A stretch of DNA of 64,000 nt, from assembly GCA_963714055.1 (NCBI GenBank), contig OY970227.1, positions 2,542,001 to 2,606,000 of the forward strand, written 5' to 3'. The DNA comes from JACDBE01 sp963714055 (GTDB lineage: Bacteria > Actinomycetota > Acidimicrobiia > Spongiisociales > UBA5794). Below, one piece after another: positions 35,643 through 44,911 of the stretch. Below the pieces are notes generated by a model, which saw only the letters and a list, made by a program, of their open reading frames with translations, ran no database searches and was not told where the DNA came from. The position numbers were made by a program, and so were the translations under genes. The number at the start of each line of letters is the position of its first letter. Within the stretch, counting starts at the first letter, position 1.

Positions 35643-38297
35643 TGGTCCCAGCCGCTGGCGTCGGTGGCGAACGGATCCGGGCGGCAGATGAGATCGGCGA
35701 CGAGCCCCGTCCAGCCCGTCTGGTGCATCGCGCCGAGCCCGGCGCCGTCCTCGCCGTGGAAGTACTCGAAGAACAGCACGTTGTCCCGCCACCGTGGATC
35801 GTGCTGCAACTTCTCGACGGAGCCGTAGCAAGGCCGCCGCCCGTCGGGCCCACGGACGAAGAGGGAGAGCAGCCGGCGGCGGAGGTCGGCGGCACACTCG
35901 CCGAGTGTGGCCACGTTGCCGCTCCCCGTTGGGAACTCGATCGACTCCGCCTCCCCGATCGACCGAGCGTTGCGCTGCAGGCTCCGCAGGAGCAGGTAGT
36001 TCACGGGCATCCACACAGGACCTCGCCAGTTGGAGTTGCCGCCGAACATGCCGGTCGTGGACTCGGCGGGCTCGTAGTCGACGGACAACACGGCTCCGGC
36101 TACGTCGACCGAGACGGGATGGTCGGCGTGATGGCGGGACAGCGACCGCAGTCCGTACGGGGAGAGGAACTCGGTCTCGTCGAAGAGCCGCGCCAGGACG
36201 CGGCGTCCCTCCCCGGGTGGGACGACTCCGAGCGCGAGCAAGGGGCCGTCGCCGCGGGGAATGACGTGCCCGCGCCCGGCCAGCTTCTTCGGGTCGACGC
36301 GCTCGAGGAATCGCTCGAAGCGCTTCTTCAGGGTGCCGGCCGAGTCCAAGACCTCTGGGCCGAGCACCACGGTGGTCGTCAACGGAAGCAGGCCGACCAT
36401 CGACCTGACCTTCAGAGGGACCCTGCTGCCGTCGGCGCCATGGAAGACGTCGTAGAAGAAGCCGTCCGCCTCGTCCCAGAGGCCTCGCATGGCATCGACG
36501 ATCAGCCCGAAGTGCTCGATGAACTTCACCTCGATGTCGGTCCAGGCGTCGTCCTCGACGGCGAGGATCCTCGCCATCTCGAGCATCGTGAGGGCATAGA
36601 ACGCCATCCAACTGGTGCCGTCGGCTTGTTCGAGGCGACCTCCGGGCGGAAGATTGGAGCGGTCGATGGCGCTGACGTTGTCGAGCCCCAGGAAGCCGCC
36701 GGAGAAGAGGTTGTCACCCTCGGGATCGATCCGGTTGACCCACCAGGTGAAGTTGAGCAGCAGCTTGGGCATGAGACGAGCCAAGAAGCCGCGGTCTCGT
36801 CGGCCGTCGACGTCCCAGACATGCAACGCAGCCCAGGCATGGACCGGCGGATTGACATCGCCGAACGCCCACTCGTACGCCGGCAGCGCCCCGTTCGGAT
36901 GTTGGAACCATTCGCGACACATCACGAGGAGCTGGTACTTGGCGAAGGCGGGGTCGAGATGGGCAAGGGCGATCGCGTGGAAGGCGAGATCCCACGCGGC
37001 GAACCACGGATACTCCCATGGATCGGGCATGGAGAGGATGTCCCGGGCATCGAGGTGGGTCCAGCCGTGGTTGCGCCCGTCGCGGCGCTCCGGTGGCGGC
37101 GGCGGCTGGGTTGGATCGCCGTCCAGCCAGCGAGCGACGTCGTACCGGTAGAACTGCTTGCCCCAGATCATCCCGGCGAAGGCCTGGCGAGCGACCAGGC
37201 GTGCATCGTCGTCGGCATCGGCCGGTATCACCTCTGCATAGAACTCGTCGGCCTCGTCACGTCGCTTGGTGAGCACGGCGTCGAAGCGCTTCCCGAACGC
37301 CTTCGACGTCGCCGGTGGGCGGAGCCGCACCCTCACCACGCGGGTCTCGCCTGGCGGCACCGACAACCGGTACCAGGCTGCGCACTTGGTACCGAACCGA
37401 TCTGGGTTCACCGTCGCCGCGCCGTGCGACGACGTGGTCGTTGATGCCGTCCTTGGGGTACTCGGGGGACGCGTCGGTCTGGTAGAGCCGCCTTGCGTTT
37501 GTCTCGTTCTCGCAGAAGAGGAGATGCGGCGTTGCACCGTCCGGGGCAGCGTCGACCTCCCAGACGAGCTCACCGAACCTCGGGTGGTCGACCGAGACGC
37601 GATCGTCATCGATGGCGCGCATCATCGGGCGACGGGCTCCGACATCCCAGGCCCACGTGTTGCGGAACCAGAGATGGGGCAGTACATGGAGCGTTGCCTC
37701 GTCCGGCCCGGCGTTGGTGGCGCGGACCTCCATGAGGAGATCGTTCGGGTCTGCCTTGGCGTGCACCACCTCGACCACCCAGTACCGATCGTCGTCGAAG
37801 ACGCCCGTGTCCAGCAGCTCGTACTCGGGCTCGAGCTGGCTCCGTCTCCCGTTCTCCGCCACCACGTCGGCGTAGGGAAACTCGACCTGTGGGTAGTGGT
37901 AGCGCCAGCGCAGCCAGGCATGGCTGGGAAGCGCGTCGAGGTACCACCAGTACTCCTTCACATCCTCGCCGTGGTTTCCCTCGGGGCCGGTCAGGCCGAA
38001 CATCCGCTCCTTCAAGATCGGATCACGTCCGTTCCACAGGGCGAGAGCCATGCAGAGCTCCTGGCCGACGTCGCAGACACCGGCCATGCCGTCCTCACCC
38101 CAACGGAAGGCTCGGGACCGGGCATGATCGTGCGGGAAGGAGTCCCAGGCGGTCCCGTGCCGGCTGTAGTCCTCGCGCACGGTTCCCCAGGCCCGTTCCG
38201 AGAGGTAGGGACCCCAGTGGTACCAGGGCGTCGCCTCGTAGAGGCCGTCCTCGGCCCGACCGAAAGAGGCCACCCGCTTCCGTTCTGCGCTGGTCAC
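35639..38297 (-). pseudogene. GH63-type (MGH1-like) glucosidase, interrupted by one frameshift
   Basis: The N-terminal frame (38297 to about 37430) holds WGPYLSERAWGTVREDYS, DSFPHDHARSRAFRWGEDG, ALALWNGRDPILKERMFGL and LHVLPHLWFRNTWAWDVG. The second frame (about 37430 to 35639) continues with HGAATVNPDRFGTK, the PWFAAWDLAFHAIALAHLDP acid-bearing region, GGNSNWRGPVWMPVNYL and FFEYFHGEDGAG. Deleting one G near 37,430 (GTCGTCGCACGG) joins NDHVV directly to HGAAT and yields about 885 residues, the usual size. Both halves are otherwise undamaged, so sequencing error is as likely as true inactivation. The start is GTG. It is coupled to the debranching enzyme by a 4-bp overlap. Confidence 0.85.
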
Positions 38298-38842
38298 AGG
38301 TTGAGTCCTATCTCAGAGGGCCACCGAGCCCGGTGACCACGATCGTCTCCTGAAGCACCGAGATCGAACCTCGCCGTCGGCACCCGCGTTGCGCTCGGGC
38401 CGATCTCAAACCGAACGTCTCGACCTGAAACGAGACTAGGTCGGCCCGCAGGTGTGTGTTCACGCCGAAGCCACTGTCAACGCCCCCCGGTGCCTGAAAG
38501 GTCGTCGGCGGCGGGGATCAGTCCGGTCGTCGAGTTCGGCGGCGCGGAGACGTCCATCACGTTGGGGTTGGGGTCCAACACTCGGACCTTCACTGTCCCC
38601 GCCTACTGACACGGGTGGCGGGGGCCCAGCAGCACGGGTTCGTGTCCCAACCGATCACTGACTCCCGGCCCTCGACGCCGCTACCACCAGCGAGGACACT
38701 GCCGACGGTCGCCGTGTGGTGGGTGCGCAAAGGGTGGCGTCGGATCGGCACCCCGGTCGATCCCAGCGGCGCTCCCGCTTCAGACCGTGAGCAGCCGATT
38801 ACTTCTCGGTTTGTGGAGGCTGCCGGACGCCGGATCGCCATA
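38298..38842. other. No supported gene upstream of the glucosidase
   Basis: This 545-bp stretch should contain the glucosidase promoter on the minus strand. A minus-strand piece at about 38,490-38,600 reads like protein (VRVLDPNPNVMDV) but no family or full gene could be assigned. Short plus-strand frames look like chance. Confidence 0.5.
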
Positions 38843-39152
38843 CGTTTCAACGGTTCCGCACAACGCTACAGCCAGGCTGCTTTGTAATCAGCAGGTCGTG
38901 GGTTCGAATCCCACCGCCAGCTCGAGACCTCCGCCAGCTCGAAAGCGTGTGCGATCTCGGTTGATACTGGACGTTTCCTGTTCGGTTGATGGTTTCCACC
39001 GTCTCGGTTGATCCTTGACGTCGTCTCGGTTGATGCTTGACGCCCTCCTGGTCGTGATCGTGGTTGCGAGGAGGGCGGAGTGCTTAGGGGAGCTGAGCGT
39101 GGTCGAGCAGCGGTATCAGGCGGTGTTGGCGGTTCTCGAGGATGGTTTGGGT
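38843..39152 (+). repeat. Direct repeat copy B: tRNA-Thr 3' fragment plus IS481-type element start
   Basis: This is the partner of 32817-33120, in the same orientation and about 6 kb away. It contains the same tRNA fragment, AT-poor spacer, three evenly spaced CTCGGTTGAT words and the transposase beginning. Relative to copy A it has one extra G in the run before AGCTGAGC, which takes the GTG at 39080 out of frame with the transposase. Confidence 0.85.
38881..38919 (+). pseudogene. tRNA-Thr 3' fragment (att-like), copy B
   Basis: TTTGTAATCAGCAGG, an intact T arm (GTGGG/CCCAC) and CGCCAGC follow one another exactly as in the 3' half of a threonine tRNA. The acceptor strand here would pair perfectly with the 5' end of the tRNA gene at 25711, so this copy looks like the original chromosomal 3' end. 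Confidence 0.8.
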
Positions 39153-39226
39153 GTGTCTGAGGTGGCAGCGAAGGTGGGGGTGAGCCGCCAGGGCGTGCAT
39201 TCGTGGTTGCGGCGGTATGCGGCACG
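39093..39226 (+). pseudogene. N-terminal fragment of an IS481-family transposase
   Basis: The frame encodes LSVVEQRYQAVLAVLEDG and then a helix-turn-helix (VSEVAAKVGVSRQGVHSWLRRY), the DNA-binding N-terminus of IS481-type DDE transposases. It breaks off at about residue 45 into unrelated sequence. The catalytic DDE core is absent. The preceding repeated CTCGGTTGAT words may be remnants of the element's terminal binding sites (inference). Confidence 0.75.
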
Positions 39227-39817
39227 TCGCCCTCGAGGTAAACGGGCACCCAGTGCTGCCCCTTCTCGAGGGTCTGGTCGAGGCGCTGGAGGGCGACGAA
39301 GGTGAGTGGCGCCAGGCCTGAGGCGTCCCTGAGCCTGCGGTAGTACCAGCAGGCCCCCTCGAGGTCACCCGACGAGCTCGACGCCAGGGCGACGTCGACG
39401 GTTGCCAGTCGTCCCGCCGCCACCAGATCCGGTGTTCCCCGACGGTGAGCGGTGGTCGTGGCGGCCCGATGGCGGGGGGCTGAACCCTGTTGACCGGTGC
39501 GACTGCCGGCCGCTGTCCGTCGCCGCTTGCGGGAGGCTCGGCACGTGGTAGAGGTCCGCCGCACCTTCCGTCGCGCTCGTATCATCCCCTGAACCCGACC
39601 AGAGGATCGAGATGACCGATCGGCCGTCGGCGCAGTGCCCGATCGCGCCGACCCGCCTCGTGCCCGCTGGGGATCGGCTCGAGCCGGGTCATAATGAGTC
39701 GCATGTTTGCTCCAGCCACGCCCGTTCACTGATCACGCGGTTTCCCGCCTGATCACGCCCGTCGTCGATACGACGGGCCACGTAGCGTGAAGTCCTTCGG
39801 CTTGGAGCTCTTGCCTG
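39227..39817. other. No intact gene; possible minus-strand gene fragment
   Basis: At about 39,230-39,425 the minus strand reads like the interior of a real protein (GACWYYRRLRDASGL, FVALQRLDQTLEKGQHW, VYLEGDV), cut off by the IS481 fragment. No family was recognised. The rest, up to the DUF3800 gene, shows nothing convincing. Confidence 0.45.
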
Positions 39818-40711
39818 ATGACCCTTCAGTCGTCGTGGGTCGAGATCGCGTGTGACGAGTCCGGGTTCTCCGGGACCAACCTCCTCGACCCGGCCTCGCC
39901 GGTGATCACCCACGCCAGCGTCGATCTCACCGTACCGGAGGCTGGCGAGGTGATTGCCGTGCTGCGATCCCGTCTTCGCCGTCCTTCCGAGTACAAGTCC
40001 AACCAGTTGCTGCAACCCGAGCAGCGGAGCGCGCTCGAGTGGTTCCTCGCTGCGTTACGAGGGCGTGCCCACGTCATCGTCATCGACAAGGCCGGGTACG
40101 TTGCCGCCCGGGTGCTCGAGTTGTTCACCGAGGAGCCGTCGTACGGCGCGGGCACCAGTCTGGCCCGGGATCACTCCGATGCCGTGCTCGCCCTTCGGCC
40201 GCGCACCGGGTTCCTGACGGCGTTCGTCGATCTGGCCCGGACGAAGCGGGTCCGGGTGATCGACCGCGACGCGATCGATCGGTTCTTGGCGACCATGCCG
40301 GCCGATCTGCCCGAACTACGGGAGGTGACGTCGGCGCGGGTCGAGGAGGTGATGGTTCGGTTGATCGACGAGGATCCCGCGTTTCCACCTCCGCTGGAGC
40401 CGCTGGTGCCTGCCCTCGCCGAGACGGTGTTGTTCTGGAGCGCTGGACACCGGTCAGTCGCCGTGGTGCACGACGAACAGAGCGCGCTGACCAGGGGCCG
40501 GGTGGCCCGGTTGGGGTCGTTCCTCGCCGAAGCCGTGTCGCCGGCTCCTCCGCCGTTGCGCTCGTTCCTGCAGGTCGATTCGAGGGACGACCCGCGGGTT
40601 CAGGTGGCTGATCTGCTGGCCGGGATCGCCCGTCGGCGGACGCCGATGCTGAATGAGTTGCTCGCGCCATACCTTCAGGCCCGTGCGGACAGGCATTCCT
40701 CCCAGGAGTGA
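39818..40711 (+). CDS. DUF3800-domain protein
   Basis: The 297-residue protein begins with WVEIACDESGFSG, a DESG acidic start typical of DUF3800 (predicted RNase H-like fold). It later has VAVVHDEQSALTRGR and ends in SRDDPRVQVADLLAGIARR, the conserved C-terminal aspartate helix. Three acidic sites (D in CDESG, D in HDEQS, D in QVADLL) could form a metal-binding nuclease centre. The family is common next to mobile elements and in defence neighbourhoods, but its biochemical role is mostly unproven. The ATG lacks a strong ribosome-binding site. It is the first intact gene after the disturbed region. Confidence 0.75.
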   Translation: MTLQSSWVEIACDESGFSGTNLLDPASPVITHASVDLTVPEAGEVIAVLRSRLRRPSEYKSNQLLQPEQRSALEWFLAALRGRAHVIVIDKAGYVAARVLELFTEEPSYGAGTSLARDHSDAVLALRPRTGFLTAFVDLARTKRVRVIDRDAIDRFLATMPADLPELREVTSARVEEVMVRLIDEDPAFPPPLEPLVPALAETVLFWSAGHRSVAVVHDEQSALTRGRVARLGSFLAEAVSPAPPPLRSFLQVDSRDDPRVQVADLLAGIARRRTPMLNELLAPYLQARADRHSSQE

Positions 40712-40849
40712 GTGGGTGACGTCGGGGCCGCCGACCCAGGACTCGGCTCCATGGGGTGATGACTTCCCGATAGGGTTCCCGGCGACGAGCTGTGATGCTC
40801 GCCGCACCGCCCCCGGCGCACGAGAACGACACCCCGGACAGGAGCGACC

Positions 40850-41254
40850 ATGGTCTACAACCCCGACTCGAGTGGCTCGACCTTCGGATGGACCTTTTAT
40901 CCGGCCATCATGTTGGTGATTCTGGGGTTCCTCCAGATCTTCACCGGCTTGTTCGGAGTCATCGGCAACGAGGTGTACGTCGCCACCGAGGAGTATCCGC
41001 TGCAGCTGGACTCCGTCACGTGGGGCTGGATCCATCTCGTCGTCGGTGCCTTGGCCATGGTGGTCGGGTTCGGCCTGTTTGCCGGGAGGATGTGGGCGCG
41101 GACGCTCGGTGTGATCATCGCGGTGGTCAGCGCGCTGGCGACCTTCGTGTGGCTGCCGCAGTTCCCGCTATGGGGATTCGCCATCCTCGCGGTCAACCTG
41201 CTCGTGATCTGGGCGCTCACCGTCCACGGTGGTGACCTCGTCGACGAGACCTGA
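40850..41254 (+). CDS. Four-helix membrane protein, DUF7144-like (134 aa)
   Basis: Four hydrophobic helices are visible (about residues 15-37, 57-78, 84-103 and 107-126), with the pattern FTGLFGVI, TWGWIHLVVGALAMVVGFGLF and GRMWARTLGVIIAVVSA. This matches a small actinobacterial membrane family of unknown function (DUF7144). AGGAGCGACC precedes the ATG. A 16-bp hairpin follows its stop. Similar genes are often stress-inducible, but nothing here shows regulation. Confidence 0.8.
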   Translation: MVYNPDSSGSTFGWTFYPAIMLVILGFLQIFTGLFGVIGNEVYVATEEYPLQLDSVTWGWIHLVVGALAMVVGFGLFAGRMWARTLGVIIAVVSALATFVWLPQFPLWGFAILAVNLLVIWALTVHGGDLVDET

Positions 41255-41282
41255 GGCCAACTCGCACTCGTGTTCGGCAACG

Positions 41283-41325
41283 CGTGGCGACCCCGGTGGC
41301 TCGAGAGAGCACCGGGGTCGCCACG
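41283..41325. terminator. 16-bp perfect stem-loop, bidirectional terminator
   Basis: The arm 41283-41298 (CGTGGCGACCCCGGTG) pairs perfectly with 41310-41325 around an 11-base loop. It lies 28 bp after the DUF7144-like gene and 11 bp beyond the stop of the convergent 23-residue gene, so it can serve both. Confidence 0.8.
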
Positions 41326-41336
41326 ACGCTGTGTGT

Positions 41337-41408
41337 TCAGAAGATCCAGATGAGTAGTGCGACGATGAGCAGGATGCCCACGACGGTCCAGATGATTCCG
41401 CCTTGCAC
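41337..41408 (-). CDS. 23-residue single-helix membrane peptide
   Basis: GTG is preceded 8 bases upstream by an excellent AGGAGG site. The coding sequence reads MQGGIIWTVVGILLIVALLI and ends WIF before TGA. Almost the whole peptide is one membrane helix. A strong ribosome-binding site, a full helix and a terminator right after the stop argue for a genuine small protein. Similar very short hydrophobic proteins are widespread in actinobacteria, with no known function. Confidence 0.7.
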   Translation of the reverse strand: MQGGIIWTVVGILLIVALLIWIF

Positions 41409-41526
41409 GGCTGTTTCCTCCTGTTTCGGTGGCTCTCACCTACCCGCCCGGGCCGCGCTCAAACTCGGCGCGAGTGGACCGGGCCGCCAGAGGGGCGGTG
41501 CAGGAGAGGTGGTCATCGGGAGGGCG

Positions 41527-42522
41527 TCACCTCGGTAGCTGCTCTCGCACCTTGAAGGCCTTCTTGAGGAGGGCGAACCAGAAGGACGCCCCCATGGACA
41601 GGGCGACCGCGGTGACGATCCAGCCGACGACGGTGGCGACCCACCGTCCGCCGGTCTCGAAACCGCACAGCGCGGTGGCGCCGTCACCGATGTCGCACCG
41701 CCGCCACAGCACCGGGATGCCCGTCTCCACCAGGGCGCCGACCTCCTGCTCGATGCACTCCCGATCGGTGCACGCCCCCTCCTCGGGCGGCTCCTCGGCG
41801 ACCCGTGACTCCGCCAAGGCCACCACGGCGTCCCGTACGACCTCGTCCTCGTACAGGTCGGAGGTGATCACCACGGCGCTGACGTTGAAGGCGCCGGCGA
41901 CGAGGAGCGCGTAGACCGCCATCGCCTTGCGGGACCGCTTCTTGTACCAGTCGGACACCCTGCCCATGGAGGCGTCGAACCATCCCTCGACCGCCGCCCG
42001 GAACGCCCGCACGTCACCCTGGGCCTCCTCCAGGAGGATCTCGAACTGGGCACGCAGCGGACCCGGGAGGGCGGCGACGGCGGACGCCAGCTCACCCCAC
42101 ACCGGGGCGCCGGCGGCGTCGCGCGGCGCCAGGATATCGACCATCGCCCGGGCGAACTCGCGGGGCGGGATGTGGGAGATCCTCGTCAATCTGCCCTCGA
42201 GCGCCGGGTCGAGCGAGGCGATCAGCGGATGGTTGAACAGCTGCTCGGCCAGCAACGGGTCGTCGCCGGCGTCGGCGACACCAGCCGGCGCCACGCCGCC
42301 GACGACGTCCCTGGTCGGTTCGGTTGGCAGCCGGGGGCTGTGCCTGGTCCGGGTGGCATCGGCCGGTTCGTCGAGCAGCCGGCGCATCGAAGCCCACAAC
42401 ACCTTGGACCGGGTGTTGAGCAGCTTGCGCACACCTTCGTTGATGCCCGACACCAGCAGGCTGAACACGAAGAACACGAACAGCAGGCCGATGACGACGT
42501 CCAGGATCGCGCTGTCCAGCAC
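41527..42522 (-). CDS. Membrane protein partner of the subtilase (331 aa), unknown family
   Basis: An N-terminal membrane helix (about residues 5-27) is followed by a soluble region of about 165 residues, with PLLAEQLFNHPLIASLDP and PPREFARAMVDIL. Two further helices lie at about 203-223 and 285-310. The loop between them has paired cysteines (CTDRECIEQ, RRCDIG, LCGFE), which suggests it is extracytoplasmic and disulfide-bonded. GTG with GGGAGG upstream starts it 18 bp after the subtilase stop, so the pair forms an operon. No named domain was recognised; membrane anchoring or regulation of the protease is inferred from context only. Confidence 0.75.
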   Translation of the reverse strand: MLDSAILDVVIGLLFVFFVFSLLVSGINEGVRKLLNTRSKVLWASMRRLLDEPADATRTRHSPRLPTEPTRDVVGGVAPAGVADAGDDPLLAEQLFNHPLIASLDPALEGRLTRISHIPPREFARAMVDILAPRDAAGAPVWGELASAVAALPGPLRAQFEILLEEAQGDVRAFRAAVEGWFDASMGRVSDWYKKRSRKAMAVYALLVAGAFNVSAVVITSDLYEDEVVRDAVVALAESRVAEEPPEEGACTDRECIEQEVGALVETGIPVLWRRCDIGDGATALCGFETGGRWVATVVGWIVTAVALSMGASFWFALLKKAFKVREQLPR

Positions 42523-42540
42523 GGGTGACCTCCCTCGTGT

Positions 42541-44739
42541 TCATCCGCCGAAGCGGGTCGCCTCCAACAGATCGATGGGGAACTCGAGACGGAGACCACC
42601 GGTCACCGTCCAGGCGATCCCGTACCAGGTGGAATCGGTCCCCGACCAACGCCGGATGTGAATGGTGTAGGTCTGACCGGGCTGGCCGACGAACTCGGCG
42701 ATCTCGTAGCTGTTGTCCCATGACCCGCTGTACCCGACCTGGTTCCCCGCCGCGTCGTACACCTGCAGGTCGAGGTCGACCGCCAGCCAGGAGAAGTAGA
42801 GGCCGAAGATCGATGCCACCCGCGAGGTCCACGCCAGCGCCACCTTGACGTTGCGCGGCCCCCACCACGTTGGGGGGACGGCAACCCGGTACGAGAAGGT
42901 GGATTGGCCGTTGTCGTCGAAGTCACCGGTGTCGAGCAGCCCGACGTCCCATCCCCGCAGGGTGGCGGCGGCATCACGCCAGCGGCGGTTGAGCGTGATC
43001 GACCGCGATTCCCATGCATCGACGGCCCCGGCGCCGTCGCGGGCGTCGACCCCGGCGGTGACGTCGCGCCACCAGCTGTCGTCGCGGATGTTGCGGCGGG
43101 CGGCCCCTGCCAACAGGATCGCCCGGCATCCCTCCGGCCAGTGCTCCAGGGTCGGCGACGTCCCCTGGAGGAGCGCCGCCACCCCGGCGACGGCGGGTGA
43201 GGCCATGCTGGTGCCGCCCATGGTGACGTCGGCGGAGTCCACCGACGTCCCGTTGGCAGAGATCTCGGGAAGCTCACGGTCGCCGTGCGGGCTCGACGGG
43301 TTGCGGAACACCGAGTCGCCAGACATCGCCGAGGCGGTGTCGTCGTGGTTGCCCACCGAGATCGTGTTGTATCCCTTGTGGTTGACGTACTCGTCCTCGG
43401 GTGGGTCGATGTCGTCGGGGTCGGTCGCCCAGAAGTTGCCGGCGGCGTGGACGATGAGGGGGTACGGCCAGTGGAGGGCGAGCCAGTCGCCGTACATGTC
43501 GTCGGACGACAGCTCGTCGGACTCGGGTTCGCTGGGCCGGTGGAAGCTCTGGTTGATCACGGTGCAGTCCTGGTCGTTGACCGCCCAGGTCAGCGCCGCC
43601 CGCGCCTTGTCGTTGGCCGAGTAGACGTCGCACCCCGGGGCGTGCCCGTGTGGGGCGCCGACCTCGTCGTTGCGGATGATCCCGTGCACGTTCTGCGAGT
43701 GGTTCGACGTGTTCGGGTCGCTGCGGTACCTGGCGACGACCACAAGCAGGTCGTCGTCGGCCGGCCCGTCCTCCCACACGGCGGCACGCACTCCGGCGCC
43801 GGTCTCGCCGGCGGTGTGCACGAACCCTGATCGGGCGATGGCGATGGAGTCGCCCAGGTCGTCGATCCCTTCCGTCTCGTGGAGTTGGAGAACGCCGACC
43901 GACTCGGCGCCGGCGAGCCGGCGGACCTCGGCGGCGGGGAGGGCGACGGTCACCACCGGAGCGAGCGGATCGACCGCGACGACCTCTCCGATCTCGCCCA
44001 GCTCGCCGGCCAGGTCCTTGGCGGCCCGTGCCCACTGGCGGCGGGTCTCCCTGGCGCGCTCGACGTGGCGCTGATCGCCGCAGTCGTCGGTTGGGCGGTC
44101 GCCGGGGGTCGGGTCCGGCTCGGCCACGGGCATCCAGACGTCGACCAGGATCCGCTCCCCGTCCCTGGCCGCCCGGATCCGGCGATCGAGTGCGGGAGCC
44201 ACCTTCCCGTACCGGTCGACGGCCCGCTTGCGATATTCGTCGACCACGGCGACCGGATCGACGGCGGCGCCGTCCTGATCGAAGGCGAGCTCAACGGGAC
44301 GGCCGCTGCTGCGGTCGACGCACTTGAAGAACTCGATGTAGTTGCCCCGGAGCGGGTCGCTGACCGCGAGACGCGTCGCCCGCCCGTCGTCCCCGAACCG
44401 CACCCGGCCGAAGCCCTGAACCCGCAAGCGGGTGGGGACCTTGGCGACGGTGTCGATCACGGTGAACGGGATCTCGATCGGCTCGGTGAGCCGTCTCGAC
44501 CGGGAGTCGGTCAGCGCCTCCACCACCAGCCGGTACCGGCCGGCTCTCATCTCGGACGGAGGCACCCATCGGAACTGGCCGGAGCCGCGGGTGGCACCGA
44601 TCGAGCCGGCCGCCCCGTCGACGATCACCTTGCGTTCCAACTCGGCGGTGTCGGTCCCCTCCGGGACGGTGAAACCGATGGAGGTCCCGGCGGTCAGGAT
44701 CTCGTCGCGGACCAGGTCGACGTGCACGGTTTCGCTCAT
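42541..44739 (-). CDS. S8 family serine protease (subtilase) without signal peptide
   Basis: The 732-residue protein starts with about 260 residues of beta-rich N-terminal sequence (VIVDGAAGSIGATRGSGQFRW and following). The peptidase S8 domain comes next. The likely Asp lies in AAVWEDGPAD, the His in NHSQNVHGIIRND, the oxyanion Asn in VHAAGNFWATD and the nucleophile Ser in GGTSMASPAVAGVAALL. A C-terminal beta domain (LDLQVYDAAGNQVGY, YTIHIRRWSG) resembles a proprotein-convertase-type sandwich. The ATG has GGGAGGAGCC upstream, and no hydrophobic export signal follows it. It is probably cytoplasmic or exported by an unusual route. The membrane protein gene follows by 18 bp. Confidence 0.85.
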   Translation of the reverse strand: MSETVHVDLVRDEILTAGTSIGFTVPEGTDTAELERKVIVDGAAGSIGATRGSGQFRWVPPSEMRAGRYRLVVEALTDSRSRRLTEPIEIPFTVIDTVAKVPTRLRVQGFGRVRFGDDGRATRLAVSDPLRGNYIEFFKCVDRSSGRPVELAFDQDGAAVDPVAVVDEYRKRAVDRYGKVAPALDRRIRAARDGERILVDVWMPVAEPDPTPGDRPTDDCGDQRHVERARETRRQWARAAKDLAGELGEIGEVVAVDPLAPVVTVALPAAEVRRLAGAESVGVLQLHETEGIDDLGDSIAIARSGFVHTAGETGAGVRAAVWEDGPADDDLLVVVARYRSDPNTSNHSQNVHGIIRNDEVGAPHGHAPGCDVYSANDKARAALTWAVNDQDCTVINQSFHRPSEPESDELSSDDMYGDWLALHWPYPLIVHAAGNFWATDPDDIDPPEDEYVNHKGYNTISVGNHDDTASAMSGDSVFRNPSSPHGDRELPEISANGTSVDSADVTMGGTSMASPAVAGVAALLQGTSPTLEHWPEGCRAILLAGAARRNIRDDSWWRDVTAGVDARDGAGAVDAWESRSITLNRRWRDAAATLRGWDVGLLDTGDFDDNGQSTFSYRVAVPPTWWGPRNVKVALAWTSRVASIFGLYFSWLAVDLDLQVYDAAGNQVGYSGSWDNSYEIAEFVGQPGQTYTIHIRRWSGTDSTWYGIAWTVTGGLRLEFPIDLLEATRFGG

Positions 44740-44911
44740 GGCTGGCTCCTCCCCGACGCCGAGGCGCATTGGCATGAACCTACGCGACGATGCCGTCTCG
44801 ATGTCGGGAGACGGCTCGGCTCTCGTCGCAGGCGCCTGAGCCTTTCGTCCCGGTGATCGTCGAGACCGCGAAATCCCCGAACGTGTCACACCCCCCCGAT
44901 AGCCTGGACCC
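44740..44911. other. Divergent intergenic region
   Basis: This 172-bp region must hold the promoters of the subtilase operon (minus) and the DUF3263 gene (plus). No clear -10/-35 pair was seen. Confidence 0.4.

Noticed and set aside
38490..38600. Protein-like minus-strand segment (VRVLDPNPNVMDV)
   Set aside because: It is too short, with no start, stop context or recognisable family, so it was not called as a gene.
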